A stretch of 64,000 nt of DNA, from NCBI RefSeq assembly GCF_016587415.1, contig NZ_BNJI01000002.1, positions 248,001-312,000 on the forward strand, given 5' to 3'. Positions 9,155-17,999 of the stretch are shown one piece after another. The translations under genes were made by a program, and so were the position numbers. The first letter of the stretch is position 1, and each line of letters starts with the position of its first letter. The notes below the pieces were generated by a model. The model did no database searches and was not told the DNA's origin. It saw only the letters and a list, made by a program, of their open reading frames with translations. This DNA is from Ktedonobacter sp. SOSP1-85. GTDB lineage: Bacteria > Chloroflexota > Ktedonobacteria > Ktedonobacterales > Ktedonobacteraceae.

Positions 9155-9754
9155 TCAATCATCTGCTATCTTCGTACCGATGGTGATACGCACAAAGCGC
9201 GCAACAGGACCTGGCTGCGCCTGTACATCCAGACCCGCCTGTTCAAAAAGCGCACGCATCTGTGCTGCACTGTGAACACGTGGAAGCAGCCATGCAAGCC
9301 AGGTGGGTAAGGTGAAATCAGCGAGCAGAAAGGAGCCACCAGGTCGCAACACTCGGGCGACCTCACGCACACCGGCAGCCTGATCCCGCCAGTGATGAAA
9401 AGAGATGGTCGAGAGCGCTAGATCGACCGAGGCATCCGAGAGGGGCAATGCCTCACCGGAGCCCATGGAGAAGTGAGCCTCTGGTGTGAGCTGGCGTGCG
9501 ACTTCCAGCATTTTGTGCGCTGGATCAACCCCAGAAAGGTGCGCCTCCGGCCAATAGCCATGCACTTTCCGCAAGAGTCTCCCGCTCCCACAGCCGATAT
9601 CCAGCACACTCACCGGTTTGAAGCGGCTGGCGGCTTGATGTAATACGGCAGAGTGAACCGGATCAAACAGGCGTCGCTGCATCCAGGAACGTTCGTACGT
9701 CGATCCCCAGCGCTCGAAGAGTTCAACATCAAGTGTGTGGTGTTTGCTTTTCAT
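9155..9754 (-). CDS. Class I SAM-dependent methyltransferase
   Basis: A 199-residue protein with the SAM-binding motif I VLDIGCGSGRLL, motif II acidic residue in LSGVDPAHKML, a motif around GEALPLSDASVDLALS, and motif IV ARVLRPGGSFLLADF. It corresponds to the Methyltransf_11/UbiE-like group that acts on small molecules; the substrate cannot be read from sequence. AAGGAAA precedes the ATG. It diverges from the TetR gene at 9935, so that regulator may control it (inferred). The protein is slightly short at the C-terminus compared with many relatives. Confidence 0.88.
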   Translation of the reverse strand: MKSKHHTLDVELFERWGSTYERSWMQRRLFDPVHSAVLHQAASRFKPVSVLDIGCGSGRLLRKVHGYWPEAHLSGVDPAHKMLEVARQLTPEAHFSMGSGEALPLSDASVDLALSTISFHHWRDQAAGVREVARVLRPGGSFLLADFTLPTWLAWLLPRVHSAAQMRALFEQAGLDVQAQPGPVARFVRITIGTKIADD

Positions 9755-9934
9755 TTTCTATTTTCCTTCTTTCGCCTTCTCTGTTCCAGTTTTCAGAATG
9801 GCATGTTTTCTACCGAATATGGTATTCTGAGGAGAGAATACAAGGGAGGGTTCTCCCTGGCAAGCACACGCCAGGGAAACCGTTCTCTACCGAACAACTG
9901 GCTCTGATTGTTCGTCAAAGAAGGAGGGGCAGGA

Positions 9935-10516
9935 GTGAAACAACAGAAAGCCGATCGTCGTTCCCAACGTACCTATCGCCTGGTGAGTTCTGCCTTTGCT
10001 GAACTCATGGTAGAAAAACCCTACGATGAGATTCTGGTGCAGGATATTTTGGATCGGGCGGACATTGGTCGTACCACCTTCTATGCCCATTATTTCGATA
10101 AAGAGGATGTCCTCAACAGTATTGTAGAGCAGGAGCTGGAGCGGCTCACTCGCCAGATCACCCATGCAGCAGCAAGGCAACGGGTCGTGCCGAGTCTAGA
10201 GCTGTTTGAGCATGTGTACCACTCTCAGAATCAGCCGTTTCTGGCCCTGATGCGAAGTCGTGCGGGCGAACCCTTGTGGGAAGCCTTGCACACGGCCCTC
10301 TGCCAAGCGATTGAACCGGCGCTCTGCACCCTCTGTGCAAAAAAACGATCTCCGTCGATCCCTCTGCCAGTAGTCTCACAGTACCTGGCCGGGGCCTTGC
10401 TCACCTTGCTCAAATGGTGGATTGCTGCTGATATGCCCTACCCACCAGAACAGATAGAAAGCATCTTCCAACAACTGGCGCTACCCGGCGTGTGGGCCAT
10501 GCTCAAGGAAAAGTGA
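9935..10516 (+). CDS. TetR/AcrR-family transcriptional regulator
   Basis: A 193-residue protein from GTG at 9935, chosen because AAGGAGGGG lies 7-15 bases upstream; the open frame extends to a TTG at 9908. The N-terminus is a TetR DNA-binding domain (RTYRLVSSAFAELM, ILVQDILDRADIGRTTFYAH, HYFDKEDVL). The C-terminal part is a TetR_C-like ligand domain with LLTLLKWWIAADMPYPPEQI. It diverges from the methyltransferase at 9754. The leader contains a CCTGGC/GCCAGG hairpin near 9860-9880. Effector unknown. Confidence 0.9.
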   Translation: MKQQKADRRSQRTYRLVSSAFAELMVEKPYDEILVQDILDRADIGRTTFYAHYFDKEDVLNSIVEQELERLTRQITHAAARQRVVPSLELFEHVYHSQNQPFLALMRSRAGEPLWEALHTALCQAIEPALCTLCAKKRSPSIPLPVVSQYLAGALLTLLKWWIAADMPYPPEQIESIFQQLALPGVWAMLKEK

Positions 10517-10531
10517 GCAGAAATCGGCGAG

Positions 10532-10692
10532 GGTAGTGTTGCAAAAAAATTAAAACTCAGCAAGTCGAAATACATATGAGCATATTTCACAAGGAAAAGA
10601 TCCAGAAAACTCACCTTTTCTCTGCGGCAATGATTCTGCTGCCGTAATTACTTGCTCCACGTTCTCATCTCAAAATTTTTTGCAACACTACC
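10532..10692. mobile_element. 161-bp MITE-like element with IS6-type terminal inverted repeats
   Basis: The left end GGTAGTGTTGCAAAAAAATT (10532-10551) is matched in inverse by 19 bases at 10674-10692, differing only by one base in the A/T run. The GGNNNTGTTGCAAA pattern is that of IS6-family ends. The 122 bases between have no coding capacity that I recognise. No matching direct repeat was seen at the two flanks, so recent transposition is not supported. An IS6-type transposase remnant occurs at 53.2 kb, showing that the family has been present. Confidence 0.6.
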
Positions 10693-10950
10693 TTTCCCAA
10701 TGCCCAAGCCGTGGCGGAAGCAGGTGTTGAACCCCTCATCCAGGTGTTGCAGGCACAGAAGCCCGCGCGGTATGGTCGCCCGACTGCCCAAAAACTGGTG
10801 GCTCTTGCGAAGCAGAGTGTGAGCAGCGGGCGGACGGTCGGTCAGTCTGCGGATTCTCTGCGACCAACTGGACCATACCCAGGCGAATCTGGCCCGCTTA
10901 GAAGCCGCGATTGAGCAACTCCTGACCAACGATTATGGTCAGCGTGGGGA
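10693..10950 (+). pseudogene. IS110-type transposase fragment
   Basis: The first frame reads AVAEAGVEPLIQVLQAQKPA followed by RYGRPTAQKLVALAKQSV. It then shifts to a second frame reading RDQLDHTQANLARLEAAIEQ and LLTNDYGQRGEG. Together these match the central part of IS110-family transposases. Both ends are missing and the frame is broken, so it is a remnant. It abuts the right end of the 161-bp element. Confidence 0.6.
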
Positions 10951-10982
10951 AGGGCCTTTCCTTTCTCTGTTATGCGCTCTCT

Positions 10983-11408
10983 TTACTTTTTGCGTTCCAG
11001 CAGAACAACGGGGACCTGGCGTGTGATCGTCGCGGCAAGTTCAGCGAGAGCCGGTATCTTCTGTACCTGGATACGCCCGAGTCGCTCCCCCTCCTCGCTA
11101 TCGACGACGATGGCTCTGGCCTCGAACTTCTCAGTGCCAAGCTCGACAGTCACATCGGGGTGTGCGACCAGATTGTGATACCAGGCGGGATTGGTTGGCG
11201 CGCCCCTGTTTCCGGCGAACACGTAGATGCGACCGCCTTCGGACAAGTATACCAGTGGGCGGGTACGAGGTTCGCCACTTTTTGCCCCCGTCGTCGTCAG
11301 CAGCAGTAAGGGAGCGTTAGTGAATTGACCACCAACGTTGCCCCCGCTGGCACGGAACTTTTCGATGATCTGGCGATCCCAGTCATTCAAGTCATGTATC
11401 TCAGTCAT
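10983..11408 (-). CDS. Nitroreductase / deazaflavin-dependent oxidoreductase (Ddn-like)
   Basis: A 141-residue protein. The ATG at 11408 is preferred because AAGGAGG directly abuts the alternative ATG at 11414. The sequence has the split-barrel pattern of the F420-binding Ddn family: NAPLLLLTTTGAKSGEPRTR, PLVYL, VFAGNRGAPTNPAWYHNL and HPDVTVELG. The family reduces nitro groups, enones and related substrates with F420H2; use of F420 here is inferred from family. It is a single gene, with the SDR gene upstream on the same strand 107 bases away. Confidence 0.88.
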   Translation of the reverse strand: MTEIHDLNDWDRQIIEKFRASGGNVGGQFTNAPLLLLTTTGAKSGEPRTRPLVYLSEGGRIYVFAGNRGAPTNPAWYHNLVAHPDVTVELGTEKFEARAIVVDSEEGERLGRIQVQKIPALAELAATITRQVPVVLLERKK

Positions 11409-11515
11409 GCGCATCCTCCTTGCGATAGCATTGTATACGTATCCTGGGCCTCCCTTATGAGAGGTGAATATACCAGTCTTTTGACTCGTGTTTTCGGCAT
11501 CGGCCCGCTACAGGG

Positions 11516-12412
11516 TCAGATCCGCTCAGGGACAGGCTGGAGCGGGTAGCGAGTCCCAGTGAGTTGCTCGGAAACAGCCCAGAGGCGATGTGCCAGATTG
11601 GCGTCCTGCGCGGTGGCAGAGCGTCCGATGAGCTGCGGAGCGCCGCGCATGTGTGCGAAATGGCGGGGCCCGGCGAAGCTGTTGCCAGGGATGTCGGCGA
11701 CAGCGGCATACAGGGTAGGCAGTGCGCCCATATCGGCGTTCTGCGCCAGCAACTGGATCATGATCGCGGTCAGACCGGACGGGCGGCGGCCAGCATGGTT
11801 GTAGATGTTCGTTGCGACGAAGCCGGGATGCGCCGCGATCGCCAGTACTCCCGACCCTGCGGCGTTCAGCCGACGCTGCAGCTCCGCAGTGAACAGCAGG
11901 TTCGCCAGTTTCGATTGCGCGTAAGCGCCAAATGATCGGTAAGGTTTGCGCTCCCAGTTGAGGTCGTCAAAGTCGATGCGACCAGACCGCTCAGCCTGCG
12001 AGGCAACGGTCACGACCCGTCCGGTGATGTGCTCAAGGAGCAGGTTCGTCAGGGCGAAGTGACCGAGATGGTTGGTGCCGAACTGCATCTCGAATCCATC
12101 GGCGGTGTGGGAAAGCTCCGGTCCCCCCACGCCCGCGTTGTTGATTAGCAAGTCGATCCCGCCATCCCAACCGGCGGCGAACGCCCGCACGGAGTCCAGG
12201 CTGGCGAGGTCGAGTTCGCGGACCTCGGTCACGCCAGTTGTGATAGCCGCAGCCGCCTTGCCTTTTTCGATATTGCGCACCGCAAACACGACGCGTGCTC
12301 CGGCCTCTGCCAGCGCACGTGCCGTAGCCAGCCCGATGCCGCTGCTGGCGCCGGTCACGATCACCGTTTTGCCGGTCATGTCAGGAATGTCAGCGACACT
12401 GAAAGTACTCAT
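11516..12412 (-). CDS. Short-chain dehydrogenase/reductase
   Basis: A 298-residue SDR protein from ATG 12412, chosen because GGAGGAA lies upstream. It has the nucleotide motif TGASSGIGLATARAL, the NNAGV motif (DLLINNAGVGG), an active-site serine in TVASQAERSG, and the catalytic YxxxK in SFGAYAQSKLANLL. It resembles the retinol-dehydrogenase-like SDR group that uses NADP(H). The 5' leader (12421-12457) is nearly the same as the leader of the second SDR gene (13467-13500), and a 63-bp palindrome lies directly upstream, so both genes are probably controlled by the TetR protein at 13644. Confidence 0.9.
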   Translation of the reverse strand: MSTFSVADIPDMTGKTVIVTGASSGIGLATARALAEAGARVVFAVRNIEKGKAAAAITTGVTEVRELDLASLDSVRAFAAGWDGGIDLLINNAGVGGPELSHTADGFEMQFGTNHLGHFALTNLLLEHITGRVVTVASQAERSGRIDFDDLNWERKPYRSFGAYAQSKLANLLFTAELQRRLNAAGSGVLAIAAHPGFVATNIYNHAGRRPSGLTAIMIQLLAQNADMGALPTLYAAVADIPGNSFAGPRHFAHMRGAPQLIGRSATAQDANLAHRLWAVSEQLTGTRYPLQPVPERI

Positions 12413-12456
12413 AAGAAAATTCCTCCAGTAGATGTAGAGTAGGGAGTTCGATGGTA

Positions 12457-12519
12457 TGATCACCTCATGTTTTGTCTACCATAACAAGTTGTTATGGTAG
12501 ACAAAACATGAGGTGATCA
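12457..12519. promoter_or_regulatory. 63-bp perfect palindrome, probable TetR operator
   Basis: Two 31-base arms (12457-12487 and 12489-12519) are perfectly complementary around a single central G at 12488. The centre is GTCTACCATAACAA-G and its mirror. The half-site with the pattern GTCTA-N3-TAACAAGTTGTT recurs on the minus strand at 13569-13550, upstream of the TetR gene and of the second SDR gene. That shared core makes a TetR-type operator likely. It could also act as a terminator for the gene at 12539 that reads away from it. Confidence 0.6.
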
Positions 12520-12538
12520 CACCCAACCAGCCTGGACA

Positions 12539-13456
12539 TCATCTCTCATGATGGAAGTAGTGCCCTTCTTCGAGGTCCTGGATCAGCGTGGGGTGTACTG
12601 GCTGCCACCCCAGCAGCTCGCGGGTCAGCGCGCTCGACGTTACGTTGTCCGTTGAGGAGAAGAGTCCGAGCCAGCTGAAGTGCTTGCCCGCATCCTCAGG
12701 AGAGATGGAGACCACCGGGACATCGAGATGCCGACCGATCACCTCGGCGATGGTGCGAATCGGCACGCCCTCCTCCGCGACCCCGTGCAGCACTGATCCC
12801 GCCGGGGCCTTCTCCAAAGCCAGGCGGAACAGGCGAGCGGCATCAAGCTGGTGTACAGCGGGCCAGCGGTTAGACCCGTCGCCGACGTAGCCGGAGACGC
12901 CCTTCTCTCGGGCGATAGAGACCAGGACCTCCGCGAAGCCGCCTCTTCTTTTGTCGTGAACCGACGGAGACAGTCGCACGACCGATGAACGCACGCCGCG
13001 CTCAGCCAGCGCGAGCACCGCATTCTCCGACGCGACCCTTGGCCTGGACGCGACCGACCCGGCGTCGGCCACATCCTTCTCTGTCCCGAGATGCCCCTGC
13101 GGGAGGAAGAATGCGAGCATCAATGTTCCCGAGGTGATCACGAACGGCTTGCCGGAGCCTTCGAGCGCTGCTCCGATTGTCTGGACGGCGCGTAGATCTG
13201 TTCGCGCGGAGCCCTCGTAGTCCGAGAAGTCGTGGACAAACGCGAGGTGGATGACGCCGTCGGACGAGGCCGCCCCGCTGCGCAGGCTGTCAAGATCATC
13301 GAGGGAACCGCGATGCACCTCCGCACCTGCAGAGGCGATTTTTGCAGCGGCAGCATCGGAACGAGCCAGGCCGAGGACCTGGTGCCCTGACTCGATCAAC
13401 TCGCGGACGACGGCGGAGCCGATGAATCCTGACGCACCGGTAACGAAAACTTTCAT
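12539..13456 (-). CDS. Extended SDR / NAD-dependent epimerase-type protein
   Basis: A 305-residue protein beginning MKVFVTGASGFIGSAVVREL with the GxxGxxG motif of extended SDRs. It continues with GLARSDAAAAKIASAGAEVH, VIHLAFVHDF and WPAVHQLDAARLFRLAL near residue 215. A typical YxxxK is not obvious (the position near 140 reads ASENAVLAL), as in atypical SDRs that act as reductases or NmrA-like proteins. GGAGG precedes the ATG. It diverges from the TetR gene, and its leader is homologous to that of the SDR gene at 12412. Confidence 0.88.
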   Translation of the reverse strand: MKVFVTGASGFIGSAVVRELIESGHQVLGLARSDAAAAKIASAGAEVHRGSLDDLDSLRSGAASSDGVIHLAFVHDFSDYEGSARTDLRAVQTIGAALEGSGKPFVITSGTLMLAFFLPQGHLGTEKDVADAGSVASRPRVASENAVLALAERGVRSSVVRLSPSVHDKRRGGFAEVLVSIAREKGVSGYVGDGSNRWPAVHQLDAARLFRLALEKAPAGSVLHGVAEEGVPIRTIAEVIGRHLDVPVVSISPEDAGKHFSWLGLFSSTDNVTSSALTRELLGWQPVHPTLIQDLEEGHYFHHER

Positions 13457-13531
13457 GAGAAATGCCTCCAGTAAATGTAGAGTAGGGGGTTCGATGGTGT
13501 AGCCACCCCCATGTTCTGATCTTTCATGGCG

Positions 13532-13569
13532 ACAAGTTGATGCCTTCGCAACAACTTGTTACAATAGAC
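13532..13569. promoter_or_regulatory. Candidate TetR operator between SDR and tetR genes
   Basis: The inverted pair ACAAGTTG (13532-13539) and CAACTTGT (13552-13559) lies in the divergent promoter region. On the minus strand 13569-13550 reads GTCTATTGTAACAAGTTGTT, matching 17 of 20 positions of the centre of the palindrome at 12457-12519. The shared site links the TetR gene with both SDR genes. Confidence 0.55.
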
Positions 13570-13643
13570 AGTGTAGTCTGGACAGTGCCACGGGGCAAGC
13601 ATCAATGCTTGTCTTTTGTTACATATGCAACACGGAGGGAAAA

Positions 13644-14285
13644 ATGTCGCACGAAGAACAGACAGACTTACGTATCCAGCGCACCCATAAATTCTTGCAA
13701 GAAGCGATGATTGAACTGATTACCGAGAAAGGGTTTGATGCCATCACGGTGGGCGACATTGCTGAACGGGCCATGATCAATCGAGCTACGTTCTACCGCC
13801 ATTATCAGGATAAATACGATCTGGTAGTCAAGATCTTTGAAGAAGCAGCCAATCACCTGGTGGAGGATATGAAACCCTTCCACAAAGACATTGATCCTGG
13901 TGAGAAGGAGGAGAATCTAGTAGGGCTCTGGAGCCAGTTATTTGAGCATGTCGCTGAACATGCCAGGCTGTACCGAGCGATGTTGGGGAAAAACGGCAGT
14001 CCGTGGTTTGCAGCCAGGATGCGTGAGCACACCATCAAGCTCATGCTTGAGAAGGAGAGACGGTGGAAACACCAGGTGGAACCCAGTCAACCGATTTATC
14101 CAGCCACGCCCCCTGAGCTGCCTATCATGCAACTTTCACATGTTCTGGTTGGCACTATCGTCTGGTGGTTGGAGAGCGAAAAGCGCTACACGCCCAGACA
14201 AATGGCAACCTGGTTTTACCGCTTTGCGTTTTATGGCTATCTCTCTGCACGCGGGTATGAGGCTCCTACGCCAGGGAAAGAATGA
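13644..14285 (+). CDS. TetR/AcrR-family transcriptional regulator
   Basis: A 213-residue protein from ATG 13644, chosen because GGAGGG lies just upstream. The DNA-binding domain reads THKFLQEAMIELITEKGFDA, ITVGDIAERAMINRATFYRH and YQDKYDLVVKIF. The C-terminal domain (TetR_C_7-like) includes MLEKERRWKHQ and LVGTIVWWLESEKRYTPRQM. It diverges from the SDR gene at 13456. Shared operator-like sequences upstream of it and at 12457-12519 suggest autoregulation and control of both SDR genes; this is inferred. Confidence 0.9.
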   Translation: MSHEEQTDLRIQRTHKFLQEAMIELITEKGFDAITVGDIAERAMINRATFYRHYQDKYDLVVKIFEEAANHLVEDMKPFHKDIDPGEKEENLVGLWSQLFEHVAEHARLYRAMLGKNGSPWFAARMREHTIKLMLEKERRWKHQVEPSQPIYPATPPELPIMQLSHVLVGTIVWWLESEKRYTPRQMATWFYRFAFYGYLSARGYEAPTPGKE

Positions 14286-14887
14286 GCCTCATTCTTTTGT
14301 TGCAAGAACAGCCATTTCATCCTATACTCACGAGAAGTTTGCGACTCTCGCATGGGATCGGACCTGATCGAGCGCTTTGAACACGGTTGGCAAGATCGCG
14401 CGTGGTGTATGTACACCATTCTGACTTCTATCGAAGACTGGGGAGCGGCTTCTCACATGGTGAGTGGTTGTGCTATGCACTCTTCGCGTTGATGGCTCTC
14501 TTGTCACCTTCTTTCCCACCAATTTACAAGATAAGGTATAGGAGTAACTTTTGTAGCTATCGTACTCGTCTTATGAGTACGGCGGGCCATGGTAGGATCA
14601 ATGCCTTTACGGCGGCTCACCTCTGTGATCCAGGTTGCAAGTTAGCTCATCCGCACTTCTCGTGCTCAGCCATTTCAGCGGGATAAGAAGAGGAGCGTGC
14701 GTGAGTTTGATGTCCGCGATACAATAAGCAGGGACATTTCATTTGTAAATGATTCTGGTTCGAGCGATCGGTGAGGTAGTATTGCATATCGCCAGGAGCG
14801 CTGTGGCACGTCCTTTGATCCCATCCAAACGTGGGAGAGCACGGTCTTCTGACGTTCTAGCCAAAGACGAGGAGGTCTTCCCATCTC
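14286..14887. other. Intergenic region without recognised gene
   Basis: About 600 bases between the TetR gene and the sensor kinase. A small hairpin, CGTACTC/GAGTACG, lies near 14561-14581. No reading frame here resembles a known family and no RNA gene was recognised. A GGAGG at about 14870 is the likely ribosome binding site of the kinase. Confidence 0.5.
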
Positions 14888-17137
14888 ATGCCGGTATTTT
14901 CTTCTCCTCGTCATGGAAAGAGAGGCCAGCCACATCAAAGGAGGAGCATAACTGAAGCGCGTTTTCTGGCTCTCGCCCACGGGTGTGCTGATGTCTTTTG
15001 GCTGCTAACCCCCGAGGGCTCCATGCCGGAAGCAGGCTTCAGCTGGTATACTTTTACCGGGCAAGGCAAGCGTGCGTGTCTTGGATATGGCTGGCTTGAT
15101 GCCTTGCACCCTCTTGATCAACCGCAGGTCGAAGCAATGCTTCACCAATTGGTCACCACTGGCTCTCTTCGGGAGATCGAGTGTCACCTTCGTCGGAATG
15201 ATGGGAGCTATCGTCTGCTTCGCCTGCGCGCGATTCCGGTCTACGAGCCTGCTGGCACGCTGCACGAAGTGCTCATCTGCGGCACCGACCTCACCCGGCA
15301 GGAATGGCCCGGACGCATGAGTGACGCGTCCCTCCAGTTAGCCTTGGCCGCATCTGGGGTGGGCATGTGGGAGTGGGATTGTCTCACCCATCACCTGCTC
15401 TGGACAGATCAAGAGAAAGCCCTCTTTGGCTGGTCAACCGAGGCGCCCGCAACCCATGAGCGCTTCCTGGCGGCACTCCATCCCGATGATCGCGAGCGCG
15501 TCGATCGCATGATTGCTCAGGCACTGGCTGAACCGCGGGAATATTTCACTGATTACCGCGTGATCTGGCCAGATGGCAGTGTACATTGGCTCTCCGACCG
15601 TGCACGAAGCATCGCGGATGCACAGGGCAATCTGGTACGCCTGGTGGGGGCGACGGTCGATATTACGGAGGTGAAGCAGGCGGAGGAACAGGTTGTCGCG
15701 ATTCTCGAAAGCATTACGGATGCGTTTTCCTATGTGAACAAGCAGTGGCGCTACACCTATATCAATCGCGGGCTGGAAAAGTTGATCGGAAAAAAGCGGG
15801 AAGAGGTGGTGGGTCGGTCCTTTTGGGACATGCTTCCTGAGATTGTTGGGACTCCATTCGAGCGCGTGTACCGCGAAGTCATGGAGACACGGCAGACCAG
15901 GCATATTGAAGGTTTTCATCCGAGCTTCCGGCGCTGGTTGAATATCCACGTCTATCCGACTCCGGATGGGATTTCCTTTGATTTGCAAGATATCACGCAG
16001 CGCAAACAAGCAGAGGAAGCCTTGCGCGAGAGCGAGGCGCGGTTTCGCGGACTCGTGGACTCCAATCTCATCGGGATCGCGGTCTCTGATCTGGAGGGAA
16101 CGATTCACGAGGCCAATGACGCCTTTCTCAATCTGGTAGGGTATACCCAGGAAGATCTGGGAGCGGGGCGTATCCAGTGGAGCATGCTGACCCCGCCAGA
16201 ATATCAGGCGCAATATTGGCAGATCCTGAAGGAACTGTTCACGACGGGGAGGGCCCAGCCCATTGAAAAAGAGTATCAAGCGAAAGATGACAAGCACGTC
16301 CCGGTTCTGGTTGGCAGCACCCTCTTCAGGCGGGAAGGGGCGGAACCTCTGGCGATCACGTTCGTCGTCGATCTCACTGCACGCAAAGAGATTGAGCGGC
16401 AAAAAGATCTCTTCTTAGGGATGACCAGTCATGAACTGAAAACGCCACTGGCGGCACTGCAAGGTCTACTCCAATTGGTTCAGCGACGGATGAAACGCGT
16501 GGTCACGACGGCAGACCATCTGTCTCCAGAGGTGAATGCATTCTTTGAGAACGTGGCGAAGAGCATGGGGGCTTCCATGCGCCTGATAGATGTGCAAACG
16601 CGGTTGATCAATGATCTGCTGGATGTTTCGCGCATCACCGCCAACACCTTGCAACTCTCGCTGCGCCGCTGCGATCTGACCAGTATCGTCCATCAAACCG
16701 TTGATGACCTGCGAGCGATGGCTCCTGAGCGCGTCCTCTTGCTTGATATCCCAGAACAAACCAAGGTCTCGGTGTTAGCGGATCAGGATCGCATCAGTCA
16801 GGTCATTACTAACTATGTCAACAACGCGCTGCGATATTCAAGCCCCGATCAGCCGGTTCAGATTGGCCTGACCCTCCAGGAGGGCCGTGCTTGTGTTTGG
16901 GTGCGAGATCACGGACCCGGGCTCTCCGAAGATGCTCGGCAGGACATTTGGAAGCGCTTTCATCAAGTCAAAGGAGTGCCTGTGCTCAGTGGCTCGGGGA
17001 AAGGGTTGGGCCTGGGCCTGTATATCTGCCAGACACTCATTGAGCAACACCAGGGAAACGTTGGGGTAGAGAGCACCCCTGGGGAAGGTTCCACGTTCTG
17101 GTTTACCCTACCCCTCACCCCTGAGAGCGAAAAATGA
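14888..17137 (+). CDS. Multi-PAS sensor histidine kinase
   Basis: A 749-residue protein with no transmembrane segment, so cytoplasmic. Four PAS/PAC units can be followed: residues ~25-140 (ending GTDLTRQEW), ~145-260 (VGMWEWDCLTHHLLW ... TVDITEVKQAEE), ~265-375 (SFDLQDITQRKQAEE) and ~385-500 (GIAVSDLEGTIHEANDAFL). A HisKA domain follows with phospho-acceptor H in GMTSHELKTPLAAL, then a HATPase with N box NYVNNALRYSS, G1 VRDHGPGLSED and GLGLGLYICQTLIEQH. No response regulator gene is adjacent, so it is an orphan kinase; the PAS ligands are unknown. Its HATPase end is very like that of the kinase at 57115. Confidence 0.93.
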   Translation: MPVFSSPRHGKRGQPHQRRSITEARFLALAHGCADVFWLLTPEGSMPEAGFSWYTFTGQGKRACLGYGWLDALHPLDQPQVEAMLHQLVTTGSLREIECHLRRNDGSYRLLRLRAIPVYEPAGTLHEVLICGTDLTRQEWPGRMSDASLQLALAASGVGMWEWDCLTHHLLWTDQEKALFGWSTEAPATHERFLAALHPDDRERVDRMIAQALAEPREYFTDYRVIWPDGSVHWLSDRARSIADAQGNLVRLVGATVDITEVKQAEEQVVAILESITDAFSYVNKQWRYTYINRGLEKLIGKKREEVVGRSFWDMLPEIVGTPFERVYREVMETRQTRHIEGFHPSFRRWLNIHVYPTPDGISFDLQDITQRKQAEEALRESEARFRGLVDSNLIGIAVSDLEGTIHEANDAFLNLVGYTQEDLGAGRIQWSMLTPPEYQAQYWQILKELFTTGRAQPIEKEYQAKDDKHVPVLVGSTLFRREGAEPLAITFVVDLTARKEIERQKDLFLGMTSHELKTPLAALQGLLQLVQRRMKRVVTTADHLSPEVNAFFENVAKSMGASMRLIDVQTRLINDLLDVSRITANTLQLSLRRCDLTSIVHQTVDDLRAMAPERVLLLDIPEQTKVSVLADQDRISQVITNYVNNALRYSSPDQPVQIGLTLQEGRACVWVRDHGPGLSEDARQDIWKRFHQVKGVPVLSGSGKGLGLGLYICQTLIEQHQGNVGVESTPGEGSTFWFTLPLTPESEK

Positions 17138-17999
17138 GGCCTCATCTCCCTCGGGACAGGCAACCTCTCGAAGATCCTCGTCTCGTTGGCGGCATGAATA
17201 CAAAGCGCACACTGAACAGAAACAAGAAGATGCTCTTTCTGAAAGGCGCGCACAATTGAAAGCTTTGAAAACGATGGATCTGGTAGCCTAAAAGCATCGG
17301 TTGAACGGATTCAACGTGCCATATCGTCTGCTAGATTCTCAGTTCTGACACATCTCGCTATTTTGATGATGAAGCAGAGGTCAGCCGCTGTGAGATTCTG
17401 GCGACATGACCCCACTTAGGGATAACCTCGGCTTCGTTGAATGCAGCTTTTCGGAATTCGTCTGCACTTTAAAGATTCTTGAGGAAGTCTTAACTTTGCA
17501 TCTCCACAAAAACAGTTCTGCCCCGCTTGCCCTCTAGGACTCCATCAGCCTGTGTCGCCTCTGTGATTGATAGGAACGCTGCTTGCATCAAAAGGGGATC
17601 GACTTCTTTTTCGAAGCGAGGTTCCAGGTGAAACAGCTGACGTCTTCAATCAGGTTACGCAGGCCCTGGCTGTGCTCTCGTTTGCACCAGATGGTGTGCC
17701 TTGTTTTGGCCAGCATTTTGACGCTCAGGCAATCCTTGCAGGGTTCTTTGGGGAAGAGGCCGCGAAACGCTACTGTCAACGTATCACAGTCAGTGGGCAA
17801 GCCGGACGCGGGCCAAGGAACGCCAGCGATATGCGCCCTGGTGTTAGAGCGGCTACCTCCTGCTGCAAAGGTGCTGGAACTCGGTTGTGGGGTAGGTTTG
17901 CCGGTGAGCGGGAGTGAAGGTTGTTACCTGTAATCCCTATACTCCCGCTCATGTCGTTTCGTGCCACAATCATTGAACAGCAGAGGTATGCCTCTGGCT
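17138..17999. other. Intergenic region with decayed methyltransferase-like scrap
   Basis: About 860 bases. Only a short plus-strand segment near 17835-17905 is recognisable: ICALVLERLPPAAKVLELGC followed by GVG, the SAM-binding motif of a methyltransferase, with no continuation. The frames around 17567-17830 are open but match no family I know. The rest holds no gene that I can support. Confidence 0.4.

Noticed and set aside
10524..10700. Target-site duplication around the 161-bp element
   Set aside because: The eight bases on each side do not match, so recent transposition is not supported.
11559..12431. Several plus-strand frames opposite the SDR gene
   Set aside because: They mirror the strongly conserved SDR coding frame and show no family features of their own.
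17567..17933. A real methyltransferase gene
   Set aside because: Only the SAM motif segment is recognisable; there is no N-terminal context, no later motifs and no ribosome binding site.
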